Shown in pieces: positions 8,853-17,517 of a stretch of DNA of 64,000 bases. Below the pieces are notes generated by a model. The model was not told the DNA's origin, searched no databases, and worked only from the letters and a program-made list of their open reading frames with translations. The position numbers and the translations under genes are program-made. Within the stretch, counting starts at the first letter, position 1. Each line of letters opens with the position of its first letter. Source of the DNA: Streptomyces sp. SN-593 (GTDB lineage: Bacteria; Actinomycetota; Actinomycetes; Streptomycetales; Streptomycetaceae); assembly GCF_016756395.1 (NCBI RefSeq), contig NZ_AP018365.1:3006001-3070000 (forward strand), in the 5' to 3' direction.

Positions 8853-9161
8853 TCAGTCGTTGCCGCCCCTTCCGGACCTGCCGGAACCGGACTTGTCGTT
8901 GCCGCCGCCACCGGCCGGCATGCCCTCGTAGATCTCCTTGCACATCGGACACACCGGGTACTTCTTCGGGTCGCGTCCGGGGACCCAGACCTTGCCGCAG
9001 AGCGCGACGACGGGCGTGCCCTCCAGCGCGCTCGCCATGATCTTGTCCTTCTGGACGTAGTGCGCGTAGCGCTCGTGGTCGCCGTCACCGTGGGAGAGCT
9101 GCGGAGTCGGCTCGACCAGTGTGCCGGTGCCCGCCCCGCGCTCGGGCTCGAGAGTGCTCAT
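8853..9161 (-). CDS. DUF3039 domain-containing protein
   Basis: A 102-residue actinobacterial protein of unknown function. The conserved core has a His in HERYAHYVQK, ALCGKVWVPGRDPKKYPVC and a CxxC (PVCPMC), giving three cysteines and one or two histidines that could bind zinc. The tail is Gly/Ser/Asn-rich. The start is ATG 9161, the first Met with a family-like beginning. It lies between the YqgE gene upstream and the TPR-membrane gene downstream on the same strand, with gaps of 11 and 58 bases, so the three could be co-transcribed. Nothing in the sequence shows its role. Confidence 0.85.
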   Translation of the reverse strand: MSTLEPERGAGTGTLVEPTPQLSHGDGDHERYAHYVQKDKIMASALEGTPVVALCGKVWVPGRDPKKYPVCPMCKEIYEGMPAGGGGNDKSGSGRSGRGGND

Positions 9162-9172
9162 AACCGTCAAGC

Positions 9173-9751
9173 CTAATTGAGAGAGGGATCGTCGGGATAC
9201 GTGGCCACCATCGCGAGCCTGCCGCGCTGGCGGCGCAGCACCGCCCGCCACATCTTCTCCGGATCGGGCGCGGACACGTCACCCGGCTCGGACTCCACGA
9301 CGTACCAGGCGCCGTCGGCGAGCTCCCGCTCGAGCTGGCCGGCCCCCCAGCCGGCGTACCCGGCGAAGATCCGCAGCGAGCCCAGTTCCGCGGCGAGCAG
9401 TTCCGGCGGCGCCTCCAGGTCGATCAGGCCGATCGCGCCGTGCACCCGCCGCCAGCCGAGGATCGCCTCGTCGCCCTCCTCCCCGGGCTCTCCCGGCACC
9501 ACGGCCAGGCCCAGCGCGGAGTCCAGCGAGACCGGCCCGCCCTGGAAGACGACCGGCGGGGCGACCGCGAGCGGCGCCCAGGGCCGGAGCACGTCGCCGA
9601 CGCCGACGGGTGTCGGCCGGTTCAGGACGACGCCGAGCGACCCCTCCGCGTCGTGGTCGAGGAGGAGCACCACCGCCCGGTCGAAGTTGGGGTCCGCGAG
9701 CTTCGGCGTGGCCACCAGGAGTCGTCCGGTGAGCGAGGACACCTCGGTCAT
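9173..9751 (-). CDS. YqgE/AlgH family protein
   Basis: A 192-residue YqgE/AlgH (DUF179) protein. The family pattern is clear: TGRLLVATPKLADPNFDRAV, GVVLNRPTP, VFQGGPVSLDSALGL, IFAGYAGWGAGQLERE and WYVVE, ending in a conserved tail. The fold is known, and AlgH has been linked to regulation in pseudomonads, but the biochemical role is not settled. Two starts are possible, ATG 9751 and ATG 9760 (three codons earlier). The GGGGGA motif sits 11 bases before the first and 2 bases before the second, so I chose 9751. It is divergent from murA, sharing a 165-base promoter region. Confidence 0.9.
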   Translation of the reverse strand: MTEVSSLTGRLLVATPKLADPNFDRAVVLLLDHDAEGSLGVVLNRPTPVGVGDVLRPWAPLAVAPPVVFQGGPVSLDSALGLAVVPGEPGEEGDEAILGWRRVHGAIGLIDLEAPPELLAAELGSLRIFAGYAGWGAGQLERELADGAWYVVESEPGDVSAPDPEKMWRAVLRRQRGRLAMVATYPDDPSLN

Positions 9752-9916
9752 GGTCCACATGATCCCCCAACCGCTGCCCGTTGGGAGGGTCAACGGCGGG
9801 GTAGGCGGACCCACCGGGCGCATTACCATCTGTTCTTGGTTCCCGCGCGGCGGCGAAAGACCCGCTGCCGCGCTCACCGAAGCCGGGTACGGCTTCTGAA
9901 GAAGATCGCGAGATCC

Positions 9917-11272
9917 ATGACCGACATCGCCGATGTGCTGCTTGTCCACGGTGGAACTCCCCTGGAAGGCGAGATCCGGGTCAGAGGTGCGAAGAACCTC
10001 GTGCCGAAGGCCATGGTGGCCGCTCTGCTCGGCAGCGAGCCGAGCCGGCTGCTGGGGGTGCCCGAGATCCGGGACGTGCGGGTGGTGCGCGGTCTGCTCC
10101 AACTGCACGGCGTGACCGTGGAGAGCGGTGAGGCGCCCGGTGAGCTGGTGATGGACCCGCGCCGGGTGGAGAGCGCCAACGTCGCGGACATCGACGCGCA
10201 CGCCGGCTCCTCGCGCATCCCGATCCTGTTCTGCGGGCCGCTGCTGCACCGGCTCGGGCACGCGTTCATCCCGGGCCTGGGCGGCTGCGACATCGGCGGC
10301 CGGCCGATCGACTTCCACTTCGACGTGCTGCGCAAGTTCGGCGCCACCATCGAGAAGCGGGCGGACGGCCAGTACCTGGAGGCGCCGCAGCGGCTGCGCG
10401 GCTGCCGGATCAGGCTGCCCTACCCCTCGGTCGGCTCCACCGAGCAGGTGCTGCTGACCGCGGTGCTCGCCGAGGGCGTGACCGAACTCACCAACGCCGC
10501 GGTGGAGCCCGAGATCGAGGACCTGATCTGCGTCCTGCAGAAGATGGGCGCGATCATCTCGCTCGACACCGACCGCACCATCCGGATCACCGGCGTGGAC
10601 TCGCTCGGCGGCTACGTCCACCGGGCCATCCCGGACCGGCTGGAGGCCGCCTCCTGGGCGAGCGCGGCGCTGGCCACCGAGGGCGACATCTACGTGCGCG
10701 GGGCGCAGCAGCGCTCGATGATGACCTTCCTGAACACCTACCGCCGGGTCGGCGGCGCCTTCGAGATCGACGACGAGGGCATCCGCTTCTGGCACCCGGG
10801 CGGCCCGCTGAAGGCCATCGCGCTGGAGACCGACGTGCACCCGGGCTTCCAGACCGACTGGCAGCAGCCGCTGGTGGTGGCGCTCACCCAGGCGTCGGGG
10901 CTGTCGATCGTGCACGAGACGGTCTACGAGTCCCGGCTCGGCTTCACCGAGGCGCTCAACCAGATGGGCGGCCACATCCAGCTCTACCGCGAGTGCCTGG
11001 GCGGCAGCGCCTGCCGGTTCGGGCAGCGCAACTTCCTGCACTCGGCCGTGGTGTCCGGGCCGACCAAGCTGCAGGGCGCCGACCTGGTCATCCCCGACCT
11101 GCGCGGCGGCTTCTCGTACCTGATCGCGGCGCTGGCCGCGCAGGGCACCTCGCGGGTGCACGGCATCAGCCTGATCAACCGCGGCTACGAGAACTTCCTG
11201 GCGAAGCTCGAAGGGCTGGGCGCCGACATCGAGCTCCCGTCGGGGTCCGACCGCGCCGACGTGGCGGGCTGA
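9917..11272 (+). CDS. murA: UDP-N-acetylglucosamine 1-carboxyvinyltransferase (MurA)
   Basis: A 451-residue EPSP-synthase-fold enzyme that transfers enolpyruvyl from PEP to UDP-GlcNAc, the first committed step of peptidoglycan synthesis, in the cytoplasm. The sequence shows the family N-terminus (LEGEIRVRGAKNLVPKAMVA), the active-site loop GGCDIGGRPIDFH with Cys124 at the PEP/fosfomycin-reactive position, the SVGSTEQ motif, and TDVHPGFQTDWQQP. Because Cys (not Asp as in mycobacteria) is present, intrinsic fosfomycin resistance at this residue is not expected. Length is slightly above the usual 420-450. Streptomycetes often carry two murA copies; this one, next to hup, is the copy in the conserved core. 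The gene ends in a perfect 22-bp terminator. Confidence 0.95.
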   Translation: MTDIADVLLVHGGTPLEGEIRVRGAKNLVPKAMVAALLGSEPSRLLGVPEIRDVRVVRGLLQLHGVTVESGEAPGELVMDPRRVESANVADIDAHAGSSRIPILFCGPLLHRLGHAFIPGLGGCDIGGRPIDFHFDVLRKFGATIEKRADGQYLEAPQRLRGCRIRLPYPSVGSTEQVLLTAVLAEGVTELTNAAVEPEIEDLICVLQKMGAIISLDTDRTIRITGVDSLGGYVHRAIPDRLEAASWASAALATEGDIYVRGAQQRSMMTFLNTYRRVGGAFEIDDEGIRFWHPGGPLKAIALETDVHPGFQTDWQQPLVVALTQASGLSIVHETVYESRLGFTEALNQMGGHIQLYRECLGGSACRFGQRNFLHSAVVSGPTKLQGADLVIPDLRGGFSYLIAALAAQGTSRVHGISLINRGYENFLAKLEGLGADIELPSGSDRADVAG

Positions 11273-11308
11273 GGGCCACCGGGCCCGCCGGGCCGGGTCC
11301 CGGCGGGA

Positions 11309-11356
11309 GACGCCGCGGGCGGCCGCCTCCTCACGGAGGCGGCCGCCCGCGGCGTC
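11309..11356. terminator. bidirectional terminator with perfect 22-bp stem
   Basis: Bases 11309-11330 and 11335-11356 are exact reverse complements around a 4-base loop (TCAC). The hairpin sits between the convergent murA and hup genes. Confidence 0.9.
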
Positions 11357-11383
11357 TGCGGTGCTACTGCCGCACCACCGGGC

Positions 11384-11665
11384 TCACTTGCCCTTGGCGG
11401 CTTCCTTCAGCTTGGAGCCCGCGGACACCTTCACGCTGTAGCCGGCCGGGATCTCGATCGGCTCACCGGTCTGCGGGTTGCGGGCGGTGCGGGCGCTGCG
11501 GTGGGTGCGCTCGAAGGTCAGGAAGCCGGGGATGGTGACCTTCTCGTCACCCTTCGCCACGATCTCACCGACGGTCTCGGCGAACGCGGCCAGCACGGCG
11601 TCGGCGTCCTTGCGGGTCACCTCGGCGCGGTCGGCCAGCGCGGCCACCAGCTCACTGCGGTTCAT
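11384..11665 (-). CDS. hup: HU-family nucleoid DNA-binding protein
   Basis: A 93-residue HU/IHF-type histone-like protein. The N-terminal helices begin MNRSELVAALADRA, the GDEKVTIPGFLTFERT segment is standard, and the DNA-binding beta arm carries the conserved RNPQTGEPIEIPA. It lacks the long Lys/Ala-rich C-terminal tail of the second streptomycete HU (HupS type), so it belongs to the short, vegetative HupA-like class. It bends and compacts DNA as a dimer. It is convergent with murA and has a ~190-base upstream region containing an unusual 16-bp palindrome. Confidence 0.95.
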   Translation of the reverse strand: MNRSELVAALADRAEVTRKDADAVLAAFAETVGEIVAKGDEKVTIPGFLTFERTHRSARTARNPQTGEPIEIPAGYSVKVSAGSKLKEAAKGK

Positions 11666-11748
11666 ATCTGTACTCCCGTGTTCTTGCTGCCATGGGGGCG
11701 CGAGCCGAAGCTGTTGCTGTGTGCCTCACCGCCCAGGTGTGCATCCTG

Positions 11749-11764
11749 CCCCCATATATGGGGG
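11749..11764. promoter_or_regulatory. 16-bp perfect palindrome in the hup upstream region
   Basis: CCCCCATATATGGGGG is a perfect palindrome about 85 bases upstream of the hup start. On the minus strand it lies between a TTGGCT (possible -35) and a CAGGAT (possible -10) that are 19 bases apart. It could be an operator placed in a long promoter spacer. The promoter assignment is an inference. Confidence 0.4.
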
Positions 11765-11856
11765 GAAAGCCAATCGCCTGCCCGCGCGAGTCGCGGAAAA
11801 AGCGCTGGAAGAGGCCCACAGGGGGCACCCTGGGGCGGGAGCATCACGCGCTGTCG

Positions 11857-13299
11857 TCAGACGGTCGACGCTGGGAATCCGTTTCCGCGCTCCGGCGCCG
11901 CGGCCCTGGCGGCGTCCCGGACGGCGTCCGCGACCGCGCCGGCCACCTTGTCGTTGAAGACGCTCGGCACGATGTAGTTCGGGTTCAGCTCGTCGTCGCC
12001 CACGACCGAGGCCAGCGCGCGGGCGGCGGCCAGCATCATCTCGGTGTTCACGGTGCGTGACTGGGCGTCCAGCAGGCCGCGGAAGACGCCCGGGAAGACG
12101 AGCACGTTGTTGATCTGGTTGGGGAAGTCGCTGCGGCCGGTGGCGACCACCGCGGCGGTCTCGCGCGCCTCGGCGGGGTCCACCTCGGGGTCGGGATTGG
12201 CCAGCGCGAAGACAATGGCGCCCTCGGCCATCCGGGCGATGTCGGCGCCCTCCAGCACGTTCGGCGCGGAGACGCCGATGAACACGTCGGCGCCCACCAC
12301 GGCGTCCTTGAGGGTGCCGGTGGCGCCCGCCGGGTTGGTGTTCTCCGCGATCCAGCGCAGCGGGGTCTGCGGCCCGACGTCCTTCAGGTCGTCGCGCTGG
12401 GCGTGCACCACGCCGTGGATGTCGGCGACCACCGCGTGCTTGACCCCGGCGGCCAGCAACAGCTTCAGGATCGCGGTGCCGGCCGCGCCCGCGCCCGACA
12501 TGACCACCCGCAGGTCGCCGATCTCCTTGCCGACACAGCGCAGCGCGTTGGTCAGCGCGGCCAGCACCACGATCGCGGTGCCGTGCTGGTCGTCGTGGAA
12601 GACCGGGATGTCCAGCGCCTCGCGCAGCCGCGCCTCGATCTCGAAGCAGCGCGGCGCCGAGATGTCCTCCAGGTTGATGCCGGCGAAGCCCGGCGCGATG
12701 GCCTTGACGATCGCCACGATCTCGTCGGTGTCCTGGGTGTCCAGGCACAGCGGCCACGCGTCGATCCCGGCGAACCGCTTGAACAGCGCCGCCTTGCCCT
12801 CCATCACCGGCAACGCGGCCTTCGGCCCGATGTTGCCCAGCCCCAGCACCGCCGAGCCGTCGGTGACCACCGCGACGGAGTTGCGCTTGATGGTCAGCCG
12901 GCGCGCGTCCTCGGGGTTCTCCGCGATCGCCAGGCACACCCGCGCCACACCGGGCGTGTAGACCATCGACAGGTCGTCGCGGTTGCGGATCGGGTGCTTG
13001 GACTGCATCTCGATCTTGCCGCCGAGGTGCATCAGGAACGTACGGTCGGAGACCTTGCCGATCGTCACGCCGTCGATCGAGCGCAGCTTGCTGACGATGT
13101 CGGCGGCGTGGTCGGTGGAGCTGGCGGCGATGGTGACGTCGATCCGCAGCTTCTCGTGGCCCGAGGCGGTCACGTCCAGGCCGGTGACCGACCCGCCGGA
13201 CGACTCGACCGCGGTGGTGAGCCGGCCGACCGCGCCCCCGCTGGCGGGGACCTCCAGCCGCACCGTGATCGAGTACGAGACGCTCGGCGCCGTTGCCAT
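11857..13299 (-). CDS. NAD(P)-dependent malic enzyme with N-terminal ACT domain
   Basis: A 480-residue enzyme that oxidatively decarboxylates malate to pyruvate. Residues ~1-95 form an ACT-like regulatory domain (YSITVRLEVPASGGAVGRL, then SSGGSVTGLDV). The malic N-domain follows with YTPGVARVC, KRNSVAVVTDGSAVLGLGN and FHDDQHGTA (metal and malate binding), then an NAD-binding Rossmann domain with GAGAAGTA. The short bacterial domain plan suggests pyruvate/amino-acid sensing through the ACT domain, with NAD versus NADP preference undecided. ATG 13299 is preceded by GGAAGAAGG; the in-frame ATG at 13404 would add 35 residues outside the family. It is the first gene of its own transcription unit. 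Confidence 0.9.
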   Translation of the reverse strand: MATAPSVSYSITVRLEVPASGGAVGRLTTAVESSGGSVTGLDVTASGHEKLRIDVTIAASSTDHAADIVSKLRSIDGVTIGKVSDRTFLMHLGGKIEMQSKHPIRNRDDLSMVYTPGVARVCLAIAENPEDARRLTIKRNSVAVVTDGSAVLGLGNIGPKAALPVMEGKAALFKRFAGIDAWPLCLDTQDTDEIVAIVKAIAPGFAGINLEDISAPRCFEIEARLREALDIPVFHDDQHGTAIVVLAALTNALRCVGKEIGDLRVVMSGAGAAGTAILKLLLAAGVKHAVVADIHGVVHAQRDDLKDVGPQTPLRWIAENTNPAGATGTLKDAVVGADVFIGVSAPNVLEGADIARMAEGAIVFALANPDPEVDPAEARETAAVVATGRSDFPNQINNVLVFPGVFRGLLDAQSRTVNTEMMLAAARALASVVGDDELNPNYIVPSVFNDKVAGAVADAVRDAARAAAPERGNGFPASTV

Positions 13300-13713
13300 G
13301 ACGACCTTCTTCCGGTTCCTGCCTGAGGGTATGCTCGTGATCGTTGCACCTACCGGCGGGTATCCGTGAACCCGCCGCCAGCAGTGGAATCGTACTTCCG
13401 GCATGCGGGAGCACTGCGGGCGCGGGGTGCACAGCGGCGGAAGAACGCGTGGCAGGCGGGTGACGGACCACCAATTCCGGCCTGCGGGAAGAGGTTCGCC
13501 GCAGGGTTTGTTAGCCTGGATACGGCACCGGCTCGATCCAAGCCCCCGGGCCCAACCTTAGGCGCTTCGAGCGCCCACTTGCCGCGAGGCGAGCATGGCG
13601 GGCCGGTGTCGCAGACGTCACTCGGGCGCCCCCTTCGTCGAAGGGGGCGCCCGAGCCGTGTCCGGGCCCAGGCCGTGTCCGGGTCCGGGCGGCCGCGCCG
13701 ACCCGGCCAGGTC
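13300..13713. other. 414-bp intergenic region between malic enzyme and HelD-like gene
   Basis: This stretch holds the upstream region of the malic enzyme gene and the terminator hairpin of the helicase gene (13621-13655). A 36-codon open frame on the minus strand runs through the hairpin; I do not call it. I see no confident promoter elements, tRNA or repeat. Confidence 0.5.
13621..13655 (-). terminator. hairpin terminator after the HelD-like helicase gene
   Basis: A perfect 16-bp stem (13621-13636 with 13640-13655) closes on a 3-base loop (GTC), 59 bases beyond the helicase stop. Confidence 0.85.
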
Positions 13714-16023
13714 CTAGTCCGCCCGCAGCAGGTCCGGCACGCCCGCGGCGTCCGGCAGGTCCGCCGGCACCGCGAGCACCGTCAGCCGCTGCGTCGCCCG
13801 GGTCAGGGCCACGTACAGGGTGCGCAGCCCCGCGGGCGACTCCTCGGCGATCTCCGCCGGCGCGACCACGAGCGTCGCGTCGTACTCCAGCCCCTTGGCC
13901 TCCAGGCTGCCCAGCGCCACCACGCGGTCGCCCAGGCCCGCCAGCCAGCCGCGGGCCTGCGCGCGCCGGTCCATCGCCACCACGACGCCGACGGTGCCGT
14001 CCACCTCCTCCAGCAGCCGCCGCGCGGCGGACCGCACGTCGGCGCCCAGGTCGTCGCCGGCCACCTCGTAGCGCGGCGCGATCCCGGTGGAGCGGACCGC
14101 GCGCGGCGACGGGCTGCCCGGCATCGCCAGCGCCAGCACGGTGGCGGCGACCTCGGCGATCTCCGCGGGGTTGCGGTAGTTGACGGTCAGGGTGAAGCGG
14201 CGGCGCGGGCGGCTGCCGAGCGCCTCGTCGCGGGCCCGGGCCGCCTCGTCGACGTCCGTCCACGAACTCTGCGCCGGGTCGCCGACGATCGTCCAGGTCG
14301 CGGTGCGGCCGCGCCGCCCGACCATCCGCCACTGCATCGGCGTCAGGTCCTGCGCCTCGTCCACGATCACGTGCGCGTACTCGGTGCGCTCCCGCGCCAG
14401 CCGCTCCGCGCGCTCCCGGCGGGTCTCGGCGGCCGCCTGCGGCATCAGCTCCTCCAGCCCGGTGAGCTGGTCCAGCGGATCGACCTCGCGGCGCCGGTCC
14501 CGGGGCGGCGCGCCCAGCAGCGTGTCCAGCTCGTCCAGCAGCGCCACGTCGTGCACGGAGGTGCCGGACCGCCGCAGCGACCGGGCCACCCGGCGCACCT
14601 CCGGCGGGCTGAGCACCCGGCGGGCCCAGCGCGACAGCCGCTTGTCGTCGGCGAGCGCGGCCAGCACCCGGGCCGGCTCCAGCACCGGCCACCAGGCGTC
14701 CAGGAAGTCGGTGAAGTCCGGCTCGGTGCTGATGTCCTCGTCGAAGCCCGCGCGTTCCTGCGCGGCCAGGTCCGGGTCGTCGAAACTGCGGCCGGCCCTG
14801 CGCCACAGCGCGTCCAGCAGCAGCCGCCTGGCACGCGGGCGCAGCAGGTTGACCGGGGTGGTCCCGCTCAGCGCCTGCTGGCGCACCGCCGCCAGCTCGT
14901 CGGCCTCCAGCTCCACCCGGCGGCCGAAGGCGACCACCCGCAGCCGAGTGGGCCGCGCGTCCGCGCCACCGCCCGCTCCCCTGCCGCCGCCCGCTCCCGC
15001 GCCGGGGGCCGACGGCAGCTCCAGGCAGCCGCGCGCGGCGTTGCGCAGCACCTTCAGCATCCGCAGCGAGCCCTTGATCCGGGCCACCGCGGGGTCGTCG
15101 TACAGGTCGGCCGTGACCCCGTCGACCAGCGAGCCGACCGCGCGGATCGCGACCTGGCCCTCCTCGCCGAGCGACGGCAGGACGCCCTCGGTGTACGCGA
15201 CCAGCAGCGGGGTGGGGCTCACGCACAGGATGCCGCCGGAGTAGCGGCGCCGGTCCTGGTAGAGCAGGTAGGCCGCCCGGTGCAGGGCCACCGCGGTCTT
15301 GCCGGTGCCCGGGCCGCCGGACACCTCGGTCACCGACGCCGCGGGGGCGCGGATGACCACGTCCTGCTCGGCCTGGATGCTGGAGACGATGTCCCGCATG
15401 GTGTGCGTGCGCGCCTGGCCGAGCGCGGCCATCAGGGCGCCGTCGCCGACCACCGGCAGCCCGGTGGTCAGCTCCGGGCGCAGCAGGTCGTCCTCGACGC
15501 CGAGCACCCGGCGGCCCTTGGAGCGGATCACCCGGCGGCGCACCACCCGGCCGGGCGCGACCGGCGTGGAGCGGTAGAAGGGCGCGGCGGCCGGCGCGCG
15601 CCAGTCGATCACCAGCGGCGCGTACTCCGCGTCGAGCACGCCGATCCGGCCGATGTGCAGGGTCTCGGCGACCTCGGCGGTGCCGTCGCCGCGGACCGCG
15701 TCGTCGGCGGGCTCGATCGAGGTGTAGGCGCCGTCGGCGCCCTTCCTGCCGTCCTTGCCGCGCAGCAGGTCGATCCGGCCGAAGAGGAAGTCCTCGAACT
15801 CGTTGTTCAGGCGGTTGAGGTGGACGCCGGCCCGGAAGACCTGCGCGTCGCGTTCGGCCAGCGCCCCGGGCGTGCCGACCTGGCCGCGCTGCGCGGCGTC
15901 GTTCATCAGGAACTCCGCCTCGTGGATCTTCTCCTCAAGACGGCTGTACACCCGGTCCAGGTGCGCCTGCTCGGCGGCGATCTCCCGGTCCCGGACCCCC
16001 GGTGCTGTGGTCTGCGCTGCCAC
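13714..16023 (-). CDS. HelD-like UvrD/Rep-type superfamily 1 helicase
   Basis: A 769-residue SF1 ATPase of the HelD class, which pull stalled RNA polymerase off DNA. The N-terminal part has a helical coiled-coil arm (EIAAEQAHLDRVYSRLEEKI...) that in HelD inserts into the polymerase. IGRIGVLDAEYAPLVIDWRAP marks the family. Walker A is GGPGTGKTAVALHRA (residues ~236-243), the DEAQD Walker B box sits in HVIVDEAQDLTPMQWRM, and motif VI-like YVALTRATQRL is near the C-terminus. A Gly/Ala-rich stretch interrupts the region after Walker A. The start is GTG 16023 with GAAGGGGG upstream; the frame is open further upstream. Some streptomycete HelD paralogues (HelR) give rifamycin resistance, but I see no rifamycin-associated palindrome in front of this one. 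Confidence 0.85.
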   Translation of the reverse strand: MAAQTTAPGVRDREIAAEQAHLDRVYSRLEEKIHEAEFLMNDAAQRGQVGTPGALAERDAQVFRAGVHLNRLNNEFEDFLFGRIDLLRGKDGRKGADGAYTSIEPADDAVRGDGTAEVAETLHIGRIGVLDAEYAPLVIDWRAPAAAPFYRSTPVAPGRVVRRRVIRSKGRRVLGVEDDLLRPELTTGLPVVGDGALMAALGQARTHTMRDIVSSIQAEQDVVIRAPAASVTEVSGGPGTGKTAVALHRAAYLLYQDRRRYSGGILCVSPTPLLVAYTEGVLPSLGEEGQVAIRAVGSLVDGVTADLYDDPAVARIKGSLRMLKVLRNAARGCLELPSAPGAGAGGGRGAGGGADARPTRLRVVAFGRRVELEADELAAVRQQALSGTTPVNLLRPRARRLLLDALWRRAGRSFDDPDLAAQERAGFDEDISTEPDFTDFLDAWWPVLEPARVLAALADDKRLSRWARRVLSPPEVRRVARSLRRSGTSVHDVALLDELDTLLGAPPRDRRREVDPLDQLTGLEELMPQAAAETRRERAERLARERTEYAHVIVDEAQDLTPMQWRMVGRRGRTATWTIVGDPAQSSWTDVDEAARARDEALGSRPRRRFTLTVNYRNPAEIAEVAATVLALAMPGSPSPRAVRSTGIAPRYEVAGDDLGADVRSAARRLLEEVDGTVGVVVAMDRRAQARGWLAGLGDRVVALGSLEAKGLEYDATLVVAPAEIAEESPAGLRTLYVALTRATQRLTVLAVPADLPDAAGVPDLLRAD

Positions 16024-16185
16024 GCAGGACCCCCTTCTGCTGTGCGGCTGCCCCGCGCGAGTCCGTGCGAGGGGCAGCCTGCAACCGTACGCGACCGGCG
16101 CCCGGCTGCCCACCCGGCCACGCAGGGGGGAGGGCGGCGGCGCGCACCTCGTCGCGCACCGGTGCCGTCGCGCGGAGGAGTCCCG

Positions 16186-17364
16186 CTATCCGCAGGTGGT
16201 GCCGGAGCCGTCCGCGGGGTCCGGTTCGCGGGGGTCGAGCGCCAGCCGGTACCCGCGCTTCACGACCGTCTGCACCAGCCGGGGCTCCCCCAGCGCCGTC
16301 CGCAGCCGCGCCATCGCCGTCTCGACGGCGTGCTCGTCGCGGCCGGAGCCGGGCAGCACCCGCAGCAGGTCACCGCGGCCGACCACCCAGCCGGGCCGGC
16401 GCGCCAGCGCCCGAAGCAGCGCCATGCCCGCCGGCGGCACCGGCCGCAGCCGGCCGTCGACGACGGCCGCGTGCCCGCGTACCTCGACGCGGTGCCCCGC
16501 CACCGGCAGCGGGTGGACCCGGGCCGGCAGCTCGCGCGCGACGAGCTGCACCAGCGGCCCGAGCCGGAACCGCTCCGGCTGCCGGGTCGGCACGTCGTGC
16601 TCCTGGAGCTGGAGGGCGGTCACCGGCCCCACGCACGCGGCCAGCACGTCGCCGCGCAGCGCCTGGAGCAGGCCGTCCAGCCGGCCCCGCTGCTCCGCCC
16701 GGTCCAGCAGCGACGCGACGGCCGGCGCGGAGGTGAAGGTCACCGCGTCGAGCCCGCCCGCGCACACCGCGTCCAGCAGCCGGTCCACCGGTCCGAGGTC
16801 CTCCGGCGGCATCCACCGGTAGACCGGCACCGCCACCACCCGCGCCCCGGCCAGCCGCAGCGCCTCGCCGAACCCAGCGGCCGGCTCGCCGTGCAACTGG
16901 ACGGCCACGCACCGCCCTTCGACCCCGTCGGCGAGCAGCCGCTCCAGCACCTCGGCCATCGACTCGGACGCCGGCGACCACGCCTCGGTGAGCCCGGCCG
17001 CGCGGACCGCGCCGCGCACCTTCGGGCCGCGGGCCAGCAGGCGCGTCTCGCCGAGCCGCCGCAGCAGCGCCTCCCCCAGCCCCCACCCGTCGGCCGCCTC
17101 GATCCAGCCGCGGAAGCCGATCGCGGTGGTGGCGACGACGATGTCCGGCGCGTCGTCCAGCAGCCGCTTGGTGGTCGCCAGCAGCTCGGCGTCGTCGGAC
17201 AGCGGCATGATCCGCAGGCTGGGCGCCCGCAGCACCGCCGCCCCGCGCCGCTCCAGCAGGGCGGCCAGTTCGTCGGCCCGGCGGGCGGCGGTCACCCCGA
17301 CGGTGAACCCGGCGAGCGGCGGCAACCCGTCGGCCGCTCCGGGGGGTTCGACGTGCGCTTCCAT
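16186..17364 (-). CDS. uroporphyrinogen-III synthase fused to a winged-helix domain
   Basis: A 392-residue two-domain protein. Residues ~18-265 form a HemD fold (LAGFTVGVTAARRADEL, a conserved TSAP in AVTFTSAPAVASL, and ACVGPVTALQL), which closes hydroxymethylbilane to uroporphyrinogen III for heme, siroheme and cobalamin. Residues ~285-385 resemble the OmpR/PhoB-type winged helix, ending LVQTVVKRGYRLAL, which matches the wing of that family. There is no receiver domain. The fusion suggests an enzyme that also binds DNA, or a regulator that senses tetrapyrroles. It lies next to the nitrate transporter gene, consistent with a link to siroheme for nitrite reductase. Another hemD in a hem operon elsewhere would be expected. 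Confidence 0.85.
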   Translation of the reverse strand: MEAHVEPPGAADGLPPLAGFTVGVTAARRADELAALLERRGAAVLRAPSLRIMPLSDDAELLATTKRLLDDAPDIVVATTAIGFRGWIEAADGWGLGEALLRRLGETRLLARGPKVRGAVRAAGLTEAWSPASESMAEVLERLLADGVEGRCVAVQLHGEPAAGFGEALRLAGARVVAVPVYRWMPPEDLGPVDRLLDAVCAGGLDAVTFTSAPAVASLLDRAEQRGRLDGLLQALRGDVLAACVGPVTALQLQEHDVPTRQPERFRLGPLVQLVARELPARVHPLPVAGHRVEVRGHAAVVDGRLRPVPPAGMALLRALARRPGWVVGRGDLLRVLPGSGRDEHAVETAMARLRTALGEPRLVQTVVKRGYRLALDPREPDPADGSGTTCG

Positions 17365-17517
17365 GGGTGCTCCACCTCGCTGACCTGACGTACCCGCGCG
17401 CCGCGGCCCGCTGCCCCGGCGCCACGCCCGGGAGGGTCATCCTCCCAACCCGGGGTGACGGGTTCGGTTCACCGGGATTTCCCGGGTGTTACGTGCGGTG
17501 TCCTCCTGCGACACCGT

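Noticed and set aside
13511..13625. 36-codon open frame on the minus strand beyond the helicase gene
   Set aside because: Its GTG start lies inside the terminator stem and there is no ribosome site; I could not connect it with a family.
13366..17388. 1340-residue open frame on the plus strand
   Set aside because: It runs antisense to the HelD-like and hemD-like genes, is extremely Arg/Gly/His-rich and has no domain pattern; a high-GC shadow.
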